A DNA stretch of 64,000 nt from Ipomoea triloba (taxonomy: Eukaryota; Streptophyta; Magnoliopsida; Solanales; Convolvulaceae): contig NC_044924.1 of NCBI RefSeq assembly GCF_003576645.1, forward strand, positions 20,282,876 through 20,346,875, written 5' to 3'. The position numbers and the translations under genes are program-made. Below, piece after piece: positions 1 through 10,770 of the stretch. How positions within the stretch are numbered: position 1 is the stretch's first letter; every line of letters starts with the position of its first letter. Under the pieces are notes generated by a model. That model was not told where the DNA came from, searched no databases, and saw only the letters and a program-made list of their open reading frames with translations.

Positions 1-2923
1 TCGGCTACAGGGGCCCACACTAATCTGCAACTGATAAGAAACACATTGAAGTGCAGTTAGCGCGACGGCTAAGTAAGGAAATCCGATGTCACTCAAAAGT
101 AGACAAAGGTTTGAAAACATAATCATTTGGAAAATAGTATATCGTTCAGTGAATCAAAATCCACTCGTCTCGTAAGACAAAATCATTTCTTTCTCAAAGA
201 CGTTACAGAGTAACTCTTTACTCATTTTTAAAACTTCCTTAGTTTCATATAGTAAGAGTGAGGCCTACAACCTCGGGCCATGGCACTCCAGCCCTCCCGT
301 AGGTTCCTCCCTTATCCCAACCCCGGGCCGTGGCACTCAAGCCTTCCCGTGGGCACCTCTCCTTATCCCAACATGACGACATAACGGCGAATAGACTTCG
401 CTCTAACAATATAATATAACGACCACTGGGCAAGGGCACTTAAAGCCACCCGTGGGTCAATCAAGGTCCTCCTCAACTTACTTTAGAAACTACGGTTTTG
501 AAAACATGATTCTTCCTTCAATTTTTCTTACTCAAATCATTTCTTTTGGACATATTTCACCAATGAGTCCAATATTTGAAATCGGCTACCTCTTTAGCCC
601 CTGAAGGATTTTCAAACATCATTTTCTCAAACAATAAGGTTTTGACAACCTTTATATCAAAATAGCATACGTTTTTCAACGTAAGTTTTCATAAACATTT
701 TTGGATACACTTCATATGTCCATCTCACACTTAAAATCAACCAACATCCTTAACTATCGTCCTCAACAACTTCCACTATGATCAACACCATTAGATCATA
801 ACTTGAGGATATCGTACATCCAAACATATATAAATTCTAATAGGTAAGGTCATTGCCTAACCATAACCCAAAAATCATGAGATTATCATTTAATCTCCAT
901 CATTAATCCACGTCCTTAGCATCACCTAATCACCATTAACTCACTAACTACCTCACAATTATCATTAACACATCCATAATCATAATAAGCATAATTCAGA
1001 AAATTTCAGCTTGGCGCAGTCCGAAAGATTGAGCCGGTAAAAATAGTTCCCGAACTCTTTTTCACTTGAAATTTTTATGGTAGAATCCCAACTTATAGTA
1101 CTTGATGTCCATAAAAAGTTTTGGTCATTTTGGTCCGTGAATAAACACAGAAAATTCCATCTTTGCCCTTGGCAGTGTGCTGTCCGGAAATTTTCTCTCT
1201 CTGGACCAGTTTTGGAGAAAAATTCGAAAACCATACTTATACTACTCCGATCATTATGAAATTTTATAGGCAGGTTCTACACTTATATAACTACATGTCT
1301 AAAAAAAATAGGATTAAAATACCTTACCAATATTTCCCAATAAATCTCGGAAGTTACTGCCAGAATCTACCCTGATTTCCTTTCATTATTCTCACAAGTA
1401 TAAGCTCATATGAACATAAATATAACATATACATGCATATCCAAGCTATGAACATGTATAAAAAAATATTTCCAAAGCTCAAAAACACCATATTTCAACC
1501 AAAAATCAATTATCCAAATTCAAGTGACTAATTCCAACTTAAGGGAATTCCTTACCTCAAAGGTTTATTAACACCTTAGGAAGAAATTGTTGGATCTTTC
1601 CCCAACTTTCACCTTAAAACCCTAGGTCCAAATCAACACCAAAACATCAAATATCAAGAAACTAAGCATAGATTCATAACCTAGGAAGGATTACAAGGCT
1701 TTCTACCGAATAAAATCGAAAACTTACCGAATAAAATTGAGAGTTGAGAAGGATTTTGGCTATGGAAGCAATGGAGGAAGAAGAATGGTGAAGATGATCT
1801 CTCTCTCTCTCCTCTCCTCTTCATTTCGGCAAAAGCAAGGGAAAAAGGAAAAAAAATTGGCTTTTATACTACATCACAATCTTATGTGATAAGATTGGAA
1901 AAAAAAAAAAAAATAATAAAATATCTTCCAACTTATCAGTTGGGGTCCAAACAGATAAAGTTTCGGTGGAAAATAATCCAGATAGAATAATTTCCGAAAC
2001 TAAAAATTTATTCCAGACTAACCCTCAAAATTGGGCTAGGTTCGGTACACCGCGAAATTTAGCGATGTATGATCAAAATAAATTTTCGCTGCTATGGGCT
2101 AATCTAATTAAATAGGAAATTCAAGAATAATAGTATGGTGTCTAGAAATCCATTTCCTAGGACAAACAAGTCCAAATACTAGTTCCTAAAAATTTTACGG
2201 TTCGTGACCAGGACGTACGATCGCAGCTTAATAACAACTATACTTACTTATAAAAATTCTTTTGAAGTATCGGGAGATCATAACTCATGTATGTCAATAC
2301 CTTAGGATAAAATAATAATGTTAGGAAAATACGGAGGATTTTGGCTATGGAAGCAATGGAGGAAGAAGAATGGTGAAGATGATCTCTCTCTCTCTCCTCT
2401 TCATTTCGGCAAAAGCAAGGGAAAAAGGAAAAAAAATTGGCTTTTATACTACATCACAATCTTATGTGATAAGATTGGAAAAAAATAATAAAATAATAAA
2501 ATATCTTCCAACTTATCAGTTGGGGTCCAAACAGATAAAGTTTCGGTGGAAAATAATCCAGATAGAATAATTTCCGAAACTAAAAATTTATTCCAGACTA
2601 ACCCTCAAAATTGGGCTAGGTTCGGTACACCGCGAAATTTAGCGATGTATGATCAAAATAAATTTTCGCTGCTATGGGCTAATCTAATTAAATAGGAAAT
2701 TCAAGAATAATAGTATGGTGTCTAGAAATCCATTTCCTAGGACAAACAAGTCCAAATACTAGTTCCTAAAAATTTTACGGTTCGTGACCAGGACGTACGA
2801 TCGCAGCTTAATAACAACTATACTTACTTATAAAAATTCTTTTGAAGTATCGGGAGATCATAACTCATGTATGTCAATACCTTAGGATAAAATAATAATG
2901 TTAGGAAAATACGGGGTATTACA
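1..2923 (-). mobile_element. Ty3/gypsy-type LTR, partial
   Basis: Read on the minus strand, this stretch begins at 2923 with TGTAATACCCCG, which resembles the TGTAAyACCCC start of Tekay/Del-type chromovirus LTRs. No long ORF is present. The other end lies outside the window, so the paired LTR and target duplication cannot be checked. GGTGG follows immediately at 2924-2928 and would be the 5-bp target copy. The end abuts an exon of the mitochondrial L24 gene. The assignment rests on the terminal motif, the lack of coding sequence and the position; it could be a solo LTR or one LTR of a full element. Confidence 0.5.
1751..2910. repeat. 585-bp tandem duplication inside the LTR
   Basis: The segment 1751-2335 is repeated almost exactly at 2336-2910. 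Differences are small: CT-run length near 1800/2395, a poly-A run near 1900, and the junction around 2330. The near identity suggests a recent unequal exchange after the LTR inserted. Confidence 0.9.
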
Positions 2924-3462
2924 GGTGGGGTATTTACAGTTGAAGCCCCATTGCATGTCTCTAATGTGCAGGTTGTAGATCCAGTGACGGGGTATGGTAC
3001 ATTGGTTGTTCTCATTAACAAATTTTTCTATTGAGTCCTGTTAGCTAATGTTTGCTTTTTCCAGGCAACCATGCAAAGTTGGAATCAGATACTTGGAAGA
3101 TGGCACCTAAGTAAGAGTTTCGATCTAGAGGAATTAATTGGAGCATCTGGCTCTATTATTCCTCGTCATGAGATCTTGAAGATAAGGACTACACCAAGAC
3201 CATCAGTTGGTAAGTTTAAACTCCACCTGTCTGCATATAGGGAAATGTAATCAAGATATTCTATATTTCTATCTGCTTTAGTTTTAACATCATGCGTCTT
3301 AGATCCTGCCATTTAGAGGCTAAAATAGAACTCATCCTGATACTTAATATCATAGTTGATCTAAATGGAGCATTGGAAAATCCAGCATATCCATAACTTT
3401 AAATCCTGGCATTCTTCTCTAGGATGAACAATTAGAATAAGTTGGTACTTGGTAGTTGATAT

Positions 3463-4186
3463 CATGTTGCAAAAATCCCGCCTAGTCGCCGATTAATCGG
3501 CACCCAAGCGCTAGGCGGCCGGCTATCACCATAATCGGTGATCTAGGCAGCCGGCCAGCTAGGACCACCTAGGCCTCCTAGGCACCGATTAGGCCGCCTA
3601 GTCAGCCGATTAGCTATTGTTCTTTTTTTTTTTTAAATGAGTTATTTGACTTATTTCACTCAATACAACATCGTTTTGAGTGAAATAATTCTAAATTGTT
3701 CAAACTCTAGATGTTTTTAGGTTATTATTTAATATTTTAGTATTAACTACTACCTCCGTCCCATTCTGTTTGTCTGATTCGGTTAACGAGGCTTGACTGA
3801 AGTTATTTTTAATTCAATTTTTCATAATATTAAATTTAGTATTAATATATAAAATTTATATATTTAGAAACTACATTAAAAGTACTATTAAACACAAAAA
3901 ATAAAATTTAAAAATAATTAAAAATTACTAAAGAAAATAAGCAACGAAGAAAAAGTTGGTTTGACCAATAAATAGTAAACAGGACAGGTAAAATGGGACA
4001 GAGAGTATTAAAGTATTAAATAGTTTATAATTTTAGTCTTAAAAAAATTTAAAAAATTTAAACAATTTTTTTTAAAATAAAAAATAATATAAAAATATAC
4101 ACAGACGCCTAGGCGCCGATTAATCGCCACCTAGGCGCTAGGCGTCCCCGGGTGCCCGAGGAGCGCCTAGCGATTTTTTCAACCAT
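3463..4186. mobile_element. Non-autonomous MULE-like element, copy 1
   Basis: The ends are CATGTTGCAAAAATCC and the inverse of GGATTTTTTCAACCAT-type sequence, rich in CGCCTAGGCG motifs. A perfect 9-bp target duplication, AGTTGATAT, lies at 3454-3462 and 4187-4195, as expected for Mutator-like elements. A sibling copy is at 13568-14079 with its own 9-bp duplication. There is no coding capacity. It sits in the L24 intron. Confidence 0.85.
3750..4005. mobile_element. Stowaway-like MITE nested in the MULE
   Basis: Terminal inverted repeats CTACCTCCGTCCCATT and its counterpart ATGGGACAGAGAG are flanked by TA at 3748-3749 and 4006-4007. The sibling MULE at 13568-14079 lacks this insert and shows the empty site, which fixes the boundaries. 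Internal sequence is AT-rich and non-coding. Confidence 0.85.
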
Positions 4187-4197
4187 AGTTGATATAT

Positions 4198-4331
4198 TGA
4201 TGTTGTGTGTATGGTGGTGAGTGAATGTGAAGGGTGGAAGTGATAAAACGAAGAGTCAAGACTCCCCGAGTGTCGTGTCTCTCAAGGATGGCGAATGGGA
4301 ACCAAATTTATGTTGGCATTTATAAGGTTGT
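4198..4331 (-). repeat. Truncated 3' LTR of the gag-only element
   Basis: The segment matches 5750-5883 with a few differences and stops abruptly at 4331. The first 1.2 kb of the 3' LTR is missing, through internal deletion rather than a second insertion. Confidence 0.85.
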
Positions 4332-5494
4332 GTGGGCTTTTCGTCTTCCCACACAATTTCAATGTGATCATCGTCTTCACTCTCAATCTCTCCCCATTGT
4401 TGTGTGTTCAACTCAAGAGTCGAAACTTCTTGGAGCACCGGGCTGTCAAGTTCTGTGGATTCTTTTACACACACCTCTTCATCATTAACCATTCTGTCCA
4501 TCTCGTCATTACTTTGCGGGTTGGTTTCCATTGTCGGGTGATCATCTACGAATGGGTTGTTAGCTTGTGGTAGCATCCTTTTCATGAGCTCTTCCGACAT
4601 CGATAGCATCTTAGCTTCAATTTCGTCCAGTGGAAGTCCTTCCTCGCGAAGAGTGGCGAGATTCTTCTTGATTTCACTCCTAATTTCATTTCTTAAGTTG
4701 ATAGTATCCTCCTTGGCCATTTGGATAAACATTTCTAATTTATCCTTCAAGATTTGGATTTCGTCATTGACCGGAGGAAGATACTCACAAGATGGTCTCT
4801 CATATGGTATGAATTGGGTGAAATTTTGAGCAAAGGGTGGTGTTTCGTGGAAATATTTATCATGTTATTGAGGTGGGGGTGAATAGCTAGGATGAGTGTA
4901 AGAATGAGAATAACTATTTCTCTCAGGATTATAATTTGATGGAGGGTTATAATGAGGTGGAGGTTTAAGAATTGAAGGAATTGTGGCCTGTAATGCCGGT
5001 TCACAACTAGGAATTGAAGGAATTGTGGCCTGTAATGCCGGTTCACAACTAGGATCAGAAGGAATTGTGGCCTGTAATGCCGGTTCACAACTAGGATCAA
5101 TCTCCTTCGTGGCCTGTAATGCCGGTTCACAACTAGGATCAATCTCCTTCATGACCTGTAATGCCGGTTCACAACTAGGATCAATCTCCTTCATGACTTG
5201 AATAAGTCGGTTGTTAATACTCTCAGCTATAGAACTAATGGATTCCTCTCCACTTTGGTATGTAGGCTTCTCAATTCTTTCGTGGGTAAGCACAGAGGGG
5301 GTATCATGAGGATATGGTGCATAATTGGAATAAGGGAAAGTGTTTGGGTAAGGTGGATATGTATATTGTGGTGGTGGGTATTCATAAGGGTTTGGATAAT
5401 AATGTGGGTAAGGTTTATAAGTTTGGGGTGGAATATTTGTTGTATATGGTCTTCCATGGTATGGGTAACCATGGAGATACTTATAAGCACTCAT
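4256..5494 (-). pseudogene. Gag-like ORF of the gag-only element, one stop
   Basis: One reading frame runs from ATG 5494 to 4256, interrupted once by TAA at 4865-4867. The N-terminal part (to about residue 75) is rich in Tyr, Pro and His. Next come five 14-residue repeats containing PSCEPALQ, then another Pro/Tyr segment. After the stop the frame continues with a charged, probably coiled-coil region (MKDKLEMFIQMAKEDTINLR). The last 25 or so residues are read from the LTR remnant across the deletion junction near 4331. No zinc knuckle is seen. The role is assigned by position after the primer site and by analogy to gag-only families, not by a clear domain. Confidence 0.6.
4974..5198. repeat. 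42-bp coding minisatellite, five copies
   Basis: Units share TGTAATGCCGGTTCACAACT and keep the reading frame, giving 14-residue protein repeats with PSCEPALQ. The leftmost units differ from the rightmost at ATIPS versus KEIDP, as expected for expansion from both edges. Confidence 0.9.
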
Positions 5495-5727
5495 TTGTAA
5501 GCTTCAATTGATTTGTTGAAGAAAATTTCCTGTGCAAAGCTTAACAAACAACAAATATTTGCAACTAAAAGTAGTTGCAAGTGAGCACAAGATATACGAT
5601 GCAATATAAGCTCACTTCTTCAAGCAAGTAACAAAAATAAGAAAACAATATAAACAAAAAGAAAACACTTCAAGAACTCTTACAAATCTACTTCAAAAAT
5701 GTCAACACAATTCAAGAACCGTTTGCC

Positions 5728-5746
5728 ATCCCCGGCAACGGCGCCA
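5728..5746 (-). other. Primer binding site, tRNA-Asp
   Basis: The plus strand reads ATCCCCGGCAACGGCGCCA, identical to the 3' end of plant tRNA-Asp(GUC) with CCA. On the minus strand this gives a 19-nt primer site three bases after the LTR end. Confidence 0.9.
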
Positions 5747-5749
5747 TTT

Positions 5750-7090
5750 TGATGTTGTGTGTATGGTGGTGAGTGAATGTGAAGGGTGGAAGTGATAAAA
5801 CGAAGAGTCAAGACTCCCCGAGTGTCGTGCTCTCAAGGATGGCGAATGGGAACCAAATTTATGTTGGCATTTATGAGGTTGAAAGGTAAGAGTTACAAGA
5901 ATCATAGGGAGAAGGTTGGTTCATGGTTGGTTGGGTAAAGGTTTTAAAGGTAAAATAAGATAGAAAATACAAAAGGTAAAAGGAAGGGGTGCATGCCAAA
6001 GTTAAGCCAAAGGATTGATTATCGTAGGTAGCTTGGAATTGGGTTTCAGGATTGATCTAGGGAGTCACGGTATTAGTACCGAGTGGTGTCACACTCAGAC
6101 TCTCAATCCTCATTCAGTTGAGGCATTTTATCGAACACCTTGCCTACCACTCCTCTCGGATCTCATCCTTTCGGATTAAGAGCGGAGATATAGATGAGTT
6201 GGGCTCGTGAGAGGCCGCTATCGCGCACTCTCTCACTTCCACTCGGTTCACTAACTATCCCGGCCGGAAATAGAAGCAAAGATTGAACAACATCATCCAT
6301 ACAATCATCAATCATACTCCCACAAATCTCAAGATCATAAGATAAATTATAAGCATCAATCCATAGATTAACAAGGGCACACACACCCAAACTACTCTAC
6401 TCTAACATAGAAAGCATTAAATCAACAAAAGAAACAAAGCAATAAAGTAAAAGAGCAAACTTTATATTAAAAGAAGAGTATTACCTAAGGAAAGCTTTGG
6501 ATCTACAAGATCTTCATCTTCTACACTAAGCTAAATCTAATCTAAGGAGGATTTGTCTTCCTCCCCAAAGGGGAAGAAATTGGAGAAGAAAACCAGATCT
6601 AAAGTTTATTGGGGCTATGGGGAACTTGTCTAAAAGACCTATAAAGGGCATATATATAGCCCCCAAAATCTCGCCCTAATAATTTCCGCGCTGTGTCGCG
6701 TCCACGCGGCTCACACGCGTGTGAGCGTGCGTGGGAGCGAACCAGTAAGCAACCACGCCGCTCACACGCGTGTGAGCGTGCGTGGTGAAGTTTGCTTCTT
6801 CTGTCTTCTTCTATGTTGTAGCTCTCGCCGATACGGTTCCATAGCCACCTGTCTCGCCTCATTTGGACATTTCTAGCTCTGGTTACGTCCGTTTTACTGA
6901 AGTGTCGCCGGAATGCCCTGCGAAGTGCAAGAATTGTGCAAATTATAATGAAACCCACAAGATTAGTCCCTAGACCTATATTCAATGAAATTACCCTATC
7001 TTAACATGTTTCTAGGCCTAATGGACATCTATTATAGCATATTTTACACCTAAATGACCCCTAAAATATGGCTACTTTTGGCACTTATCA
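5750..7090 (-). repeat. 5' LTR of the gag-only element
   Basis: This 1341-bp LTR runs (minus strand) from TGATAAGTGCC at 7090 to CAACATCA at 5750. It contains a TATA-like CTATATATATG near 6649-6659. Around 6704-6784 two copies of a roughly 32-bp GC-rich segment contain the palindrome TCACACGCGTGTGA, which could form a hairpin. Confidence 0.85.
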
Positions 7091-7378
7091 TATATATATA
7101 TATATATAAGTAGTGATCATGGTTATCAAGGCGTCGCCTAGGCGTCCGGGCGGTCGAGAACGACCGCCTAATCTGCTCGCCTCGCCTAAAACAAAACGAC
7201 CAGCGAAGTTGCTAGCACGTGACGGCGGAGCAGCTCGGAGACGGTGGCGCGTGAAGGCGCGTGAGCTCTCCGATGGCGACCGGACTCCTTGCCGTGGAGT
7301 CGCTGCTGCTCCCTGAACCCAGCCCAGGCACTAACTTGCTCCAATAACAGGTTAAAGGTTGAAAATATTCATATCTGG

Positions 7379-7382
<4 letters not shown>

Positions 7383-7438
<56 letters not shown>
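7383..7438. repeat. (TA)n microsatellite
   Basis: Uninterrupted TA run inside the MITE. Confidence 0.95.
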
Positions 7439-7441
<3 letters not shown>

Positions 7442-7559
7442 TAGAAAGAAGGGACTCTTGAGCTGTCCAATACAGTGCAAGTCTCAAGGAACTTTTGAGC
7501 TGCCAATACAATACAAGTCCCAAGAATATTAATCTGACATTTGATATTTAATATTAATT

Positions 7560-7562
<3 letters not shown>

Positions 7563-7607
<45 letters not shown>
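7563..7607. repeat. (TA)n microsatellite
   Basis: Second TA run inside the same MITE. Confidence 0.95.
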
Positions 7608-7608
<1 letters not shown>

Positions 7609-7673
7609 CTCATCGCCTAGGTGGTCGACGGCATCTCACCTAGAATGTCCGCCTTGATAACCATGGTAGTGAT

Positions 7674-9072
7674 TAGTGAGGTTCAAACTGACATTCACAG
7701 TGGGTCATTTGGCCCTGCTGAAATATAGTCCAGCCTTTGCTTTTTGTAAGGGTTGTGAGTGAGGATTTTTTATTGTATACTGACTGCTTGGCTCAGTGAA
7801 AGCATTGTATCAACTAGCAAGGGTTAAGGGTTGACCATACACCATATGTTAGTTGCTATGCTAGAATTGTGTTCTTCGTGTTCTATCAAAATTCCACTAT
7901 CCGACCTCAAACTCCCTCTTATACCGCAGTGACCTTCCTTTTCTTTGAGGACCAAAAGGCCCAAAACTATCAAATCTCTATTTGGAAAATGTCAAGAAAG
8001 TCTCTTTCCTAGCAAAGGGTGCACAAATAATTAAAGCCCTCATCCCTCATTAGCTCTGAATTTTCATTTTTTTTGCATCTTATAAATAACACTCTGGTAT
8101 GTAGCATTTGAAACATACCATCTAGGTTCTCTATTGAGTTGACTCACAATATTAAGCCAAATTACTTGGACTCCTGAATTCTTTACTGTGCAATGCCTTG
8201 GCCAAGATATTTTAAAGTGAGAATTAGAGTGATCATACCTGATGATTTTTCCCACCAAAAAAAAAAAAAAAATACCTGATGATTTTGTGTACTCAATAGT
8301 AAAATGGTTACCACAAATCTTCTCTATTATTTGCATATATTTCTGCTATCTTTGAAAATGAACCAGGTCCTTAGTTGGTGGTGTTTATTTAAATGCAGAA
8401 TTGTGATTGTCTAAAATGGGTTTATATTGGTTTTTGTTTGTTTAATAAAAAGTACCTATCCAAAAAGTAAAACATAAAAAATTTAACCCCATTGAGGGCA
8501 TATGCTTCTGTAGCTATTTAATCTGTCTATAGAGTCATCATTAGATGCTCTTTTTATGATTTGAAATCAGTGCTCACTTTTTCTTTCTCCATAATCATAT
8601 ATTTCCAAACATTATTTTAGGAACTTGAAAAAGACCAAAATAAATACATAAAATGAAAAATAAAGAATTGTTCTTTATTCAGTGCCAATTTATGTTTTTT
8701 AATATGAAGTTCTTGAATAAGTGTTAAAAATTCACAATTAGGTGGGTCATAGCACAGATGAGTTTTGTTTACATAATTGTTATAATCTAAGACTGGGCTA
8801 TAAATTTATAATAATGAATCCAATCAATTAGCTAGTTTAACCCATACTCTTATAAGGAGATATATGTTCTCTCTTTGCTTTAATAGCATGTTTTAATCTA
8901 AAATTGGGTTAGGGTCACTCAATTAAGCTATAATGGATATGGGTCAAATTACACTAAAAGATTGAACCCAATCAATTAGCTAGCCTAACCCATAACCTTA
9001 TAAACACATGTGTTCTGTTATATTATCAATGTGGGACTCTTAACAGATCTGTTATGTGTTTCTTTTGTGTAG
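7674..9072 (+). other. Remainder of the last L24 intron
   Basis: AT-rich, no ORF or recognisable element. A degenerate direct repeat (AATCAATTAGCTAG, AACCCATA, CTTATAA) occurs near 8820-8860 and again near 8970-9005. The stretch ends with the acceptor TTTTGTGTAG before the last exon. Confidence 0.6.
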
Positions 9073-9286
9073 CTGGTCCCAAGGACACTCCATTGGAAGA
9101 TGTAATGGAAAGGACATATGATCCAGAAACTGGAAAAGGCATGCCAGATCTTTAAACAATATAATGCTACTACATTTGTTTTCATGAATGCAAATTGAGC
9201 TGCTTCATCTCTCTCATCTGCCTTTCTTTGGCTAATTCAGCTCTATTGCAAGGCAGAGCTCCCCCCTTCCTATCGAATACTCCTTA

Positions 9287-9571
9287 GGCCTTCTCCAATA
9301 GTTAAGAGTTTGGTGTAGTTTTTGAGAAGATGGGATGGAAAAAGAATAAAACAAAAAAACAAAATAAAACAAAAAAAATCTGAAAAAAAAAACAAAAAAA
9401 AAAACAGTAATTACGGCGCGAAGCGTGAGGCGCAGTAGCATTTCCTCAGTGGGGCCACCCAATCTGCAAAAAACTTGAGTTTGTAGGAGAAATAATAAAA
9501 AACACCTCCCAATAGATATAAACTCATTTACTGTTCCAAAATTGGTTTAAAACCAACCAATGGGGTAGGCC
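9287..9571. mobile_element. Tourist-like (PIF/Harbinger) MITE
   Basis: Ends GGCCTTCTCCAATAG and the inverse of CCAATGGGGTAGGCC form imperfect terminal repeats. TTA flanks both sides (9284-9286, 9572-9574). It lies 130 bp downstream of the L24 stop codon. An internal GCG-rich segment is non-coding. Confidence 0.75.
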
Positions 9572-9773
9572 TTAGCTTAGCTCATGCTGCTGTATCATTT
9601 ATGATCCAAACGGACCTCATGTAGGTTTTATTAAGGCCAGGTTTAAAAGATGGCTTGATTTTTGCTTTTTTTTTTTTTTTTTTTAATAAGTTTTGGCAAC
9701 TCTAAACATAAGATATGAAGGGAGTGATTTTTACTAAAATTAAATACAATACTATGCTAAATGATCAATCATT

Positions 9774-9917
9774 GCCAATGACCTTGTGGTCTAGTGTCAC
9801 TCGGTGTTCCGGTTTACACTCCCACATGGATGATGGGAGTGGGTTCGAGCCTCAATGGAGGCAACAATTGACTCTTTGTGCTTAATACTACATTGTAACA
9901 GAGTTAGTAGTACTAAA
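9774..9917 (+). mobile_element. tRNA-derived SINE
   Basis: A box A-like TGTGGTCTAGTGTCAC is followed by a box B GGTTCGAGCC near 9843, typical of an internal RNA polymerase III promoter. AAATGATCAATCATT (15 bp) flanks the element at 9759-9773 and 9918-9932. Relatives sharing the box B and GGAGGCAA segments occur near 28200 and, reversed, at 40109-40225. Confidence 0.85.
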
Positions 9918-9930
9918 AAATGATCAATCA

Positions 9931-10112
9931 TTATTATGTGGATCATACTATCAAATAATGTACTTTTAGTATATTAAAAATGTATTAGGGCAAGTACGTT
10001 ATTTGAGTAGTGAAAGTACATTATTTTGTATAATGTACATTTAGTACATGAATAATGTACTTTTTAGTATATTAAAAATGTACTTTTTGTTAGACCATGG
10101 TCCACACAATAA
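9931..10112. repeat. Small inverted-repeat element
   Basis: The left end TTATTATGTGGATCAT and the right end ACCATGGTCCACACAATAA are imperfect inverses. The interior repeats AATGTAC and TTTAGTA motifs. GACCATGGTCCAC is shared with the foldback at 27421-27787, so the two may be related. Confidence 0.4.
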
Positions 10113-10736
10113 TTTTCCATAAATGATGGAAATTAATTACTAAATCCCATCTAAATAATGTACATAAATCATGCTTATTTTCATAGCATTTGTTTTAATC
10201 AGTTTCTTGATCTAGGTTTTGAATTTTTGATGTACTAGAGTTGTTTATTTCCTTGCTGAAAATTTTGAGAAATATAGCATTGTGATTAAAGTTGCTTTAT
10301 TCTTGATATGTTTTTTTAGAGGAAATTTCATTATATGCTTGGTTTATCAATTATCATTTACATGAAAAAAGGGAACTATATGCATATTGCTCATGCTAAG
10401 AAAACAAAAATATTTTATTAGTATAGTTGTTCTCCCTGTTTCTTCATTCTTATCATGTTAATAAAGAGAAGAAAAACAAATGCTAATTTTCAAAGGGAAA
10501 GTATGCCTTCAAAATCAGTCATGTTAAAAATCTTTAAAAAAATATTTTAAGCACTAATTGAGGGGATATTTGCTTTTATTATTTTGGCGCTTATACTTAT
10601 TTTTATAAATTTGGCTTAAAGGTTCTGCGATTACTTTCTCTGTACCACATCCGGTATCCTTACTGTGAGAGGGATGTGATATAAGTGAAAAATAAATATA
10701 ATATGTCTTGTCAATATATATATGTATATGTGTGTG

Positions 10737-10769
<33 letters not shown>

Positions 10770-10770
10770 T
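10113..10770. other. AT-rich intergenic DNA with TA/TG microsatellite
   Basis: No gene or element recognised up to 10715. From 10716 to 10770 there is a compound TA/TG microsatellite. Confidence 0.6.

Larger units (their letters stand above)
4198..7090 (-). mobile_element. Non-autonomous gag-only LTR retrotransposon (TR-GAG-like)
   Basis: On the minus strand this element has a 5' LTR (7090-5750), a primer site complementary to tRNA-Asp, a gag-like ORF and only the last 134 bp of the 3' LTR (4331-4198). TATAT lies at both borders (4193-4197 and 7091-7095) as a 5-bp target duplication. No protease, RT or integrase is present, so it would need enzymes in trans. The tRNA-Asp primer is known from Athila-type gypsy elements and related gag-only families. 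An internal deletion fused the gag-like region to the LTR tail and removed the polypurine tract. Confidence 0.85.
7118..7665. mobile_element. MITE with 16-bp perfect inverted ends
   Basis: Both ends read CATGGTTATCAAGGCG in inverted orientation. GTAGTGAT lies at 7110-7117 and 7666-7673, an 8-bp target duplication (9 bp with one mismatch). This fits hAT or MULE. The CGCCTAGGCG-rich termini resemble the two MULE copies in this window. Two (TA)n tracts lie inside. A short GC-rich segment (7130-7320) has no recognisable domain. Confidence 0.8.
2924..9155 (+). pseudogene. Mitochondrial ribosomal protein L24 (uL24m), broken 3' part
   Basis: Three exon pieces match the C-terminal half of plant nuclear-encoded mitochondrial L24, a KOW-family large-subunit ribosomal protein. 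They are 2924-2991 (VFTVEAPLHVSNVQVVDPVT), 3065-3209 (QPCKVGIRYLEDGT, then ASGSIIPRHEILKIRTTPRP) and 9073-9155 (AGPKDTPLEDVMERTYD to MPDL and stop). GT/AG junctions join in phase: ACGGG plus GCAACC, and GTTG plus CTGGT. Exon 2 carries a TAA in place of the expected lysine just after LEDGT. It then has two 4-bp insertions (ATCT, and AATT duplicated) that destroy the frame. The 5' exons are missing because an LTR abuts 2924. The last intron is about 5.9 kb and full of transposons. The last exon is undamaged. A functional L24 copy probably exists elsewhere. Confidence 0.85.

Noticed and set aside
7118..7665. Firm assignment to hAT
   Set aside because: The duplication is 8 bp perfect but 9 bp with one mismatch, and the termini resemble the MULE copies; superfamily left open.
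9774..9917. A tRNA gene suggested by box A and box B
   Set aside because: No cloverleaf can be formed, and the 15-bp target duplication and dispersed relatives identify a SINE.
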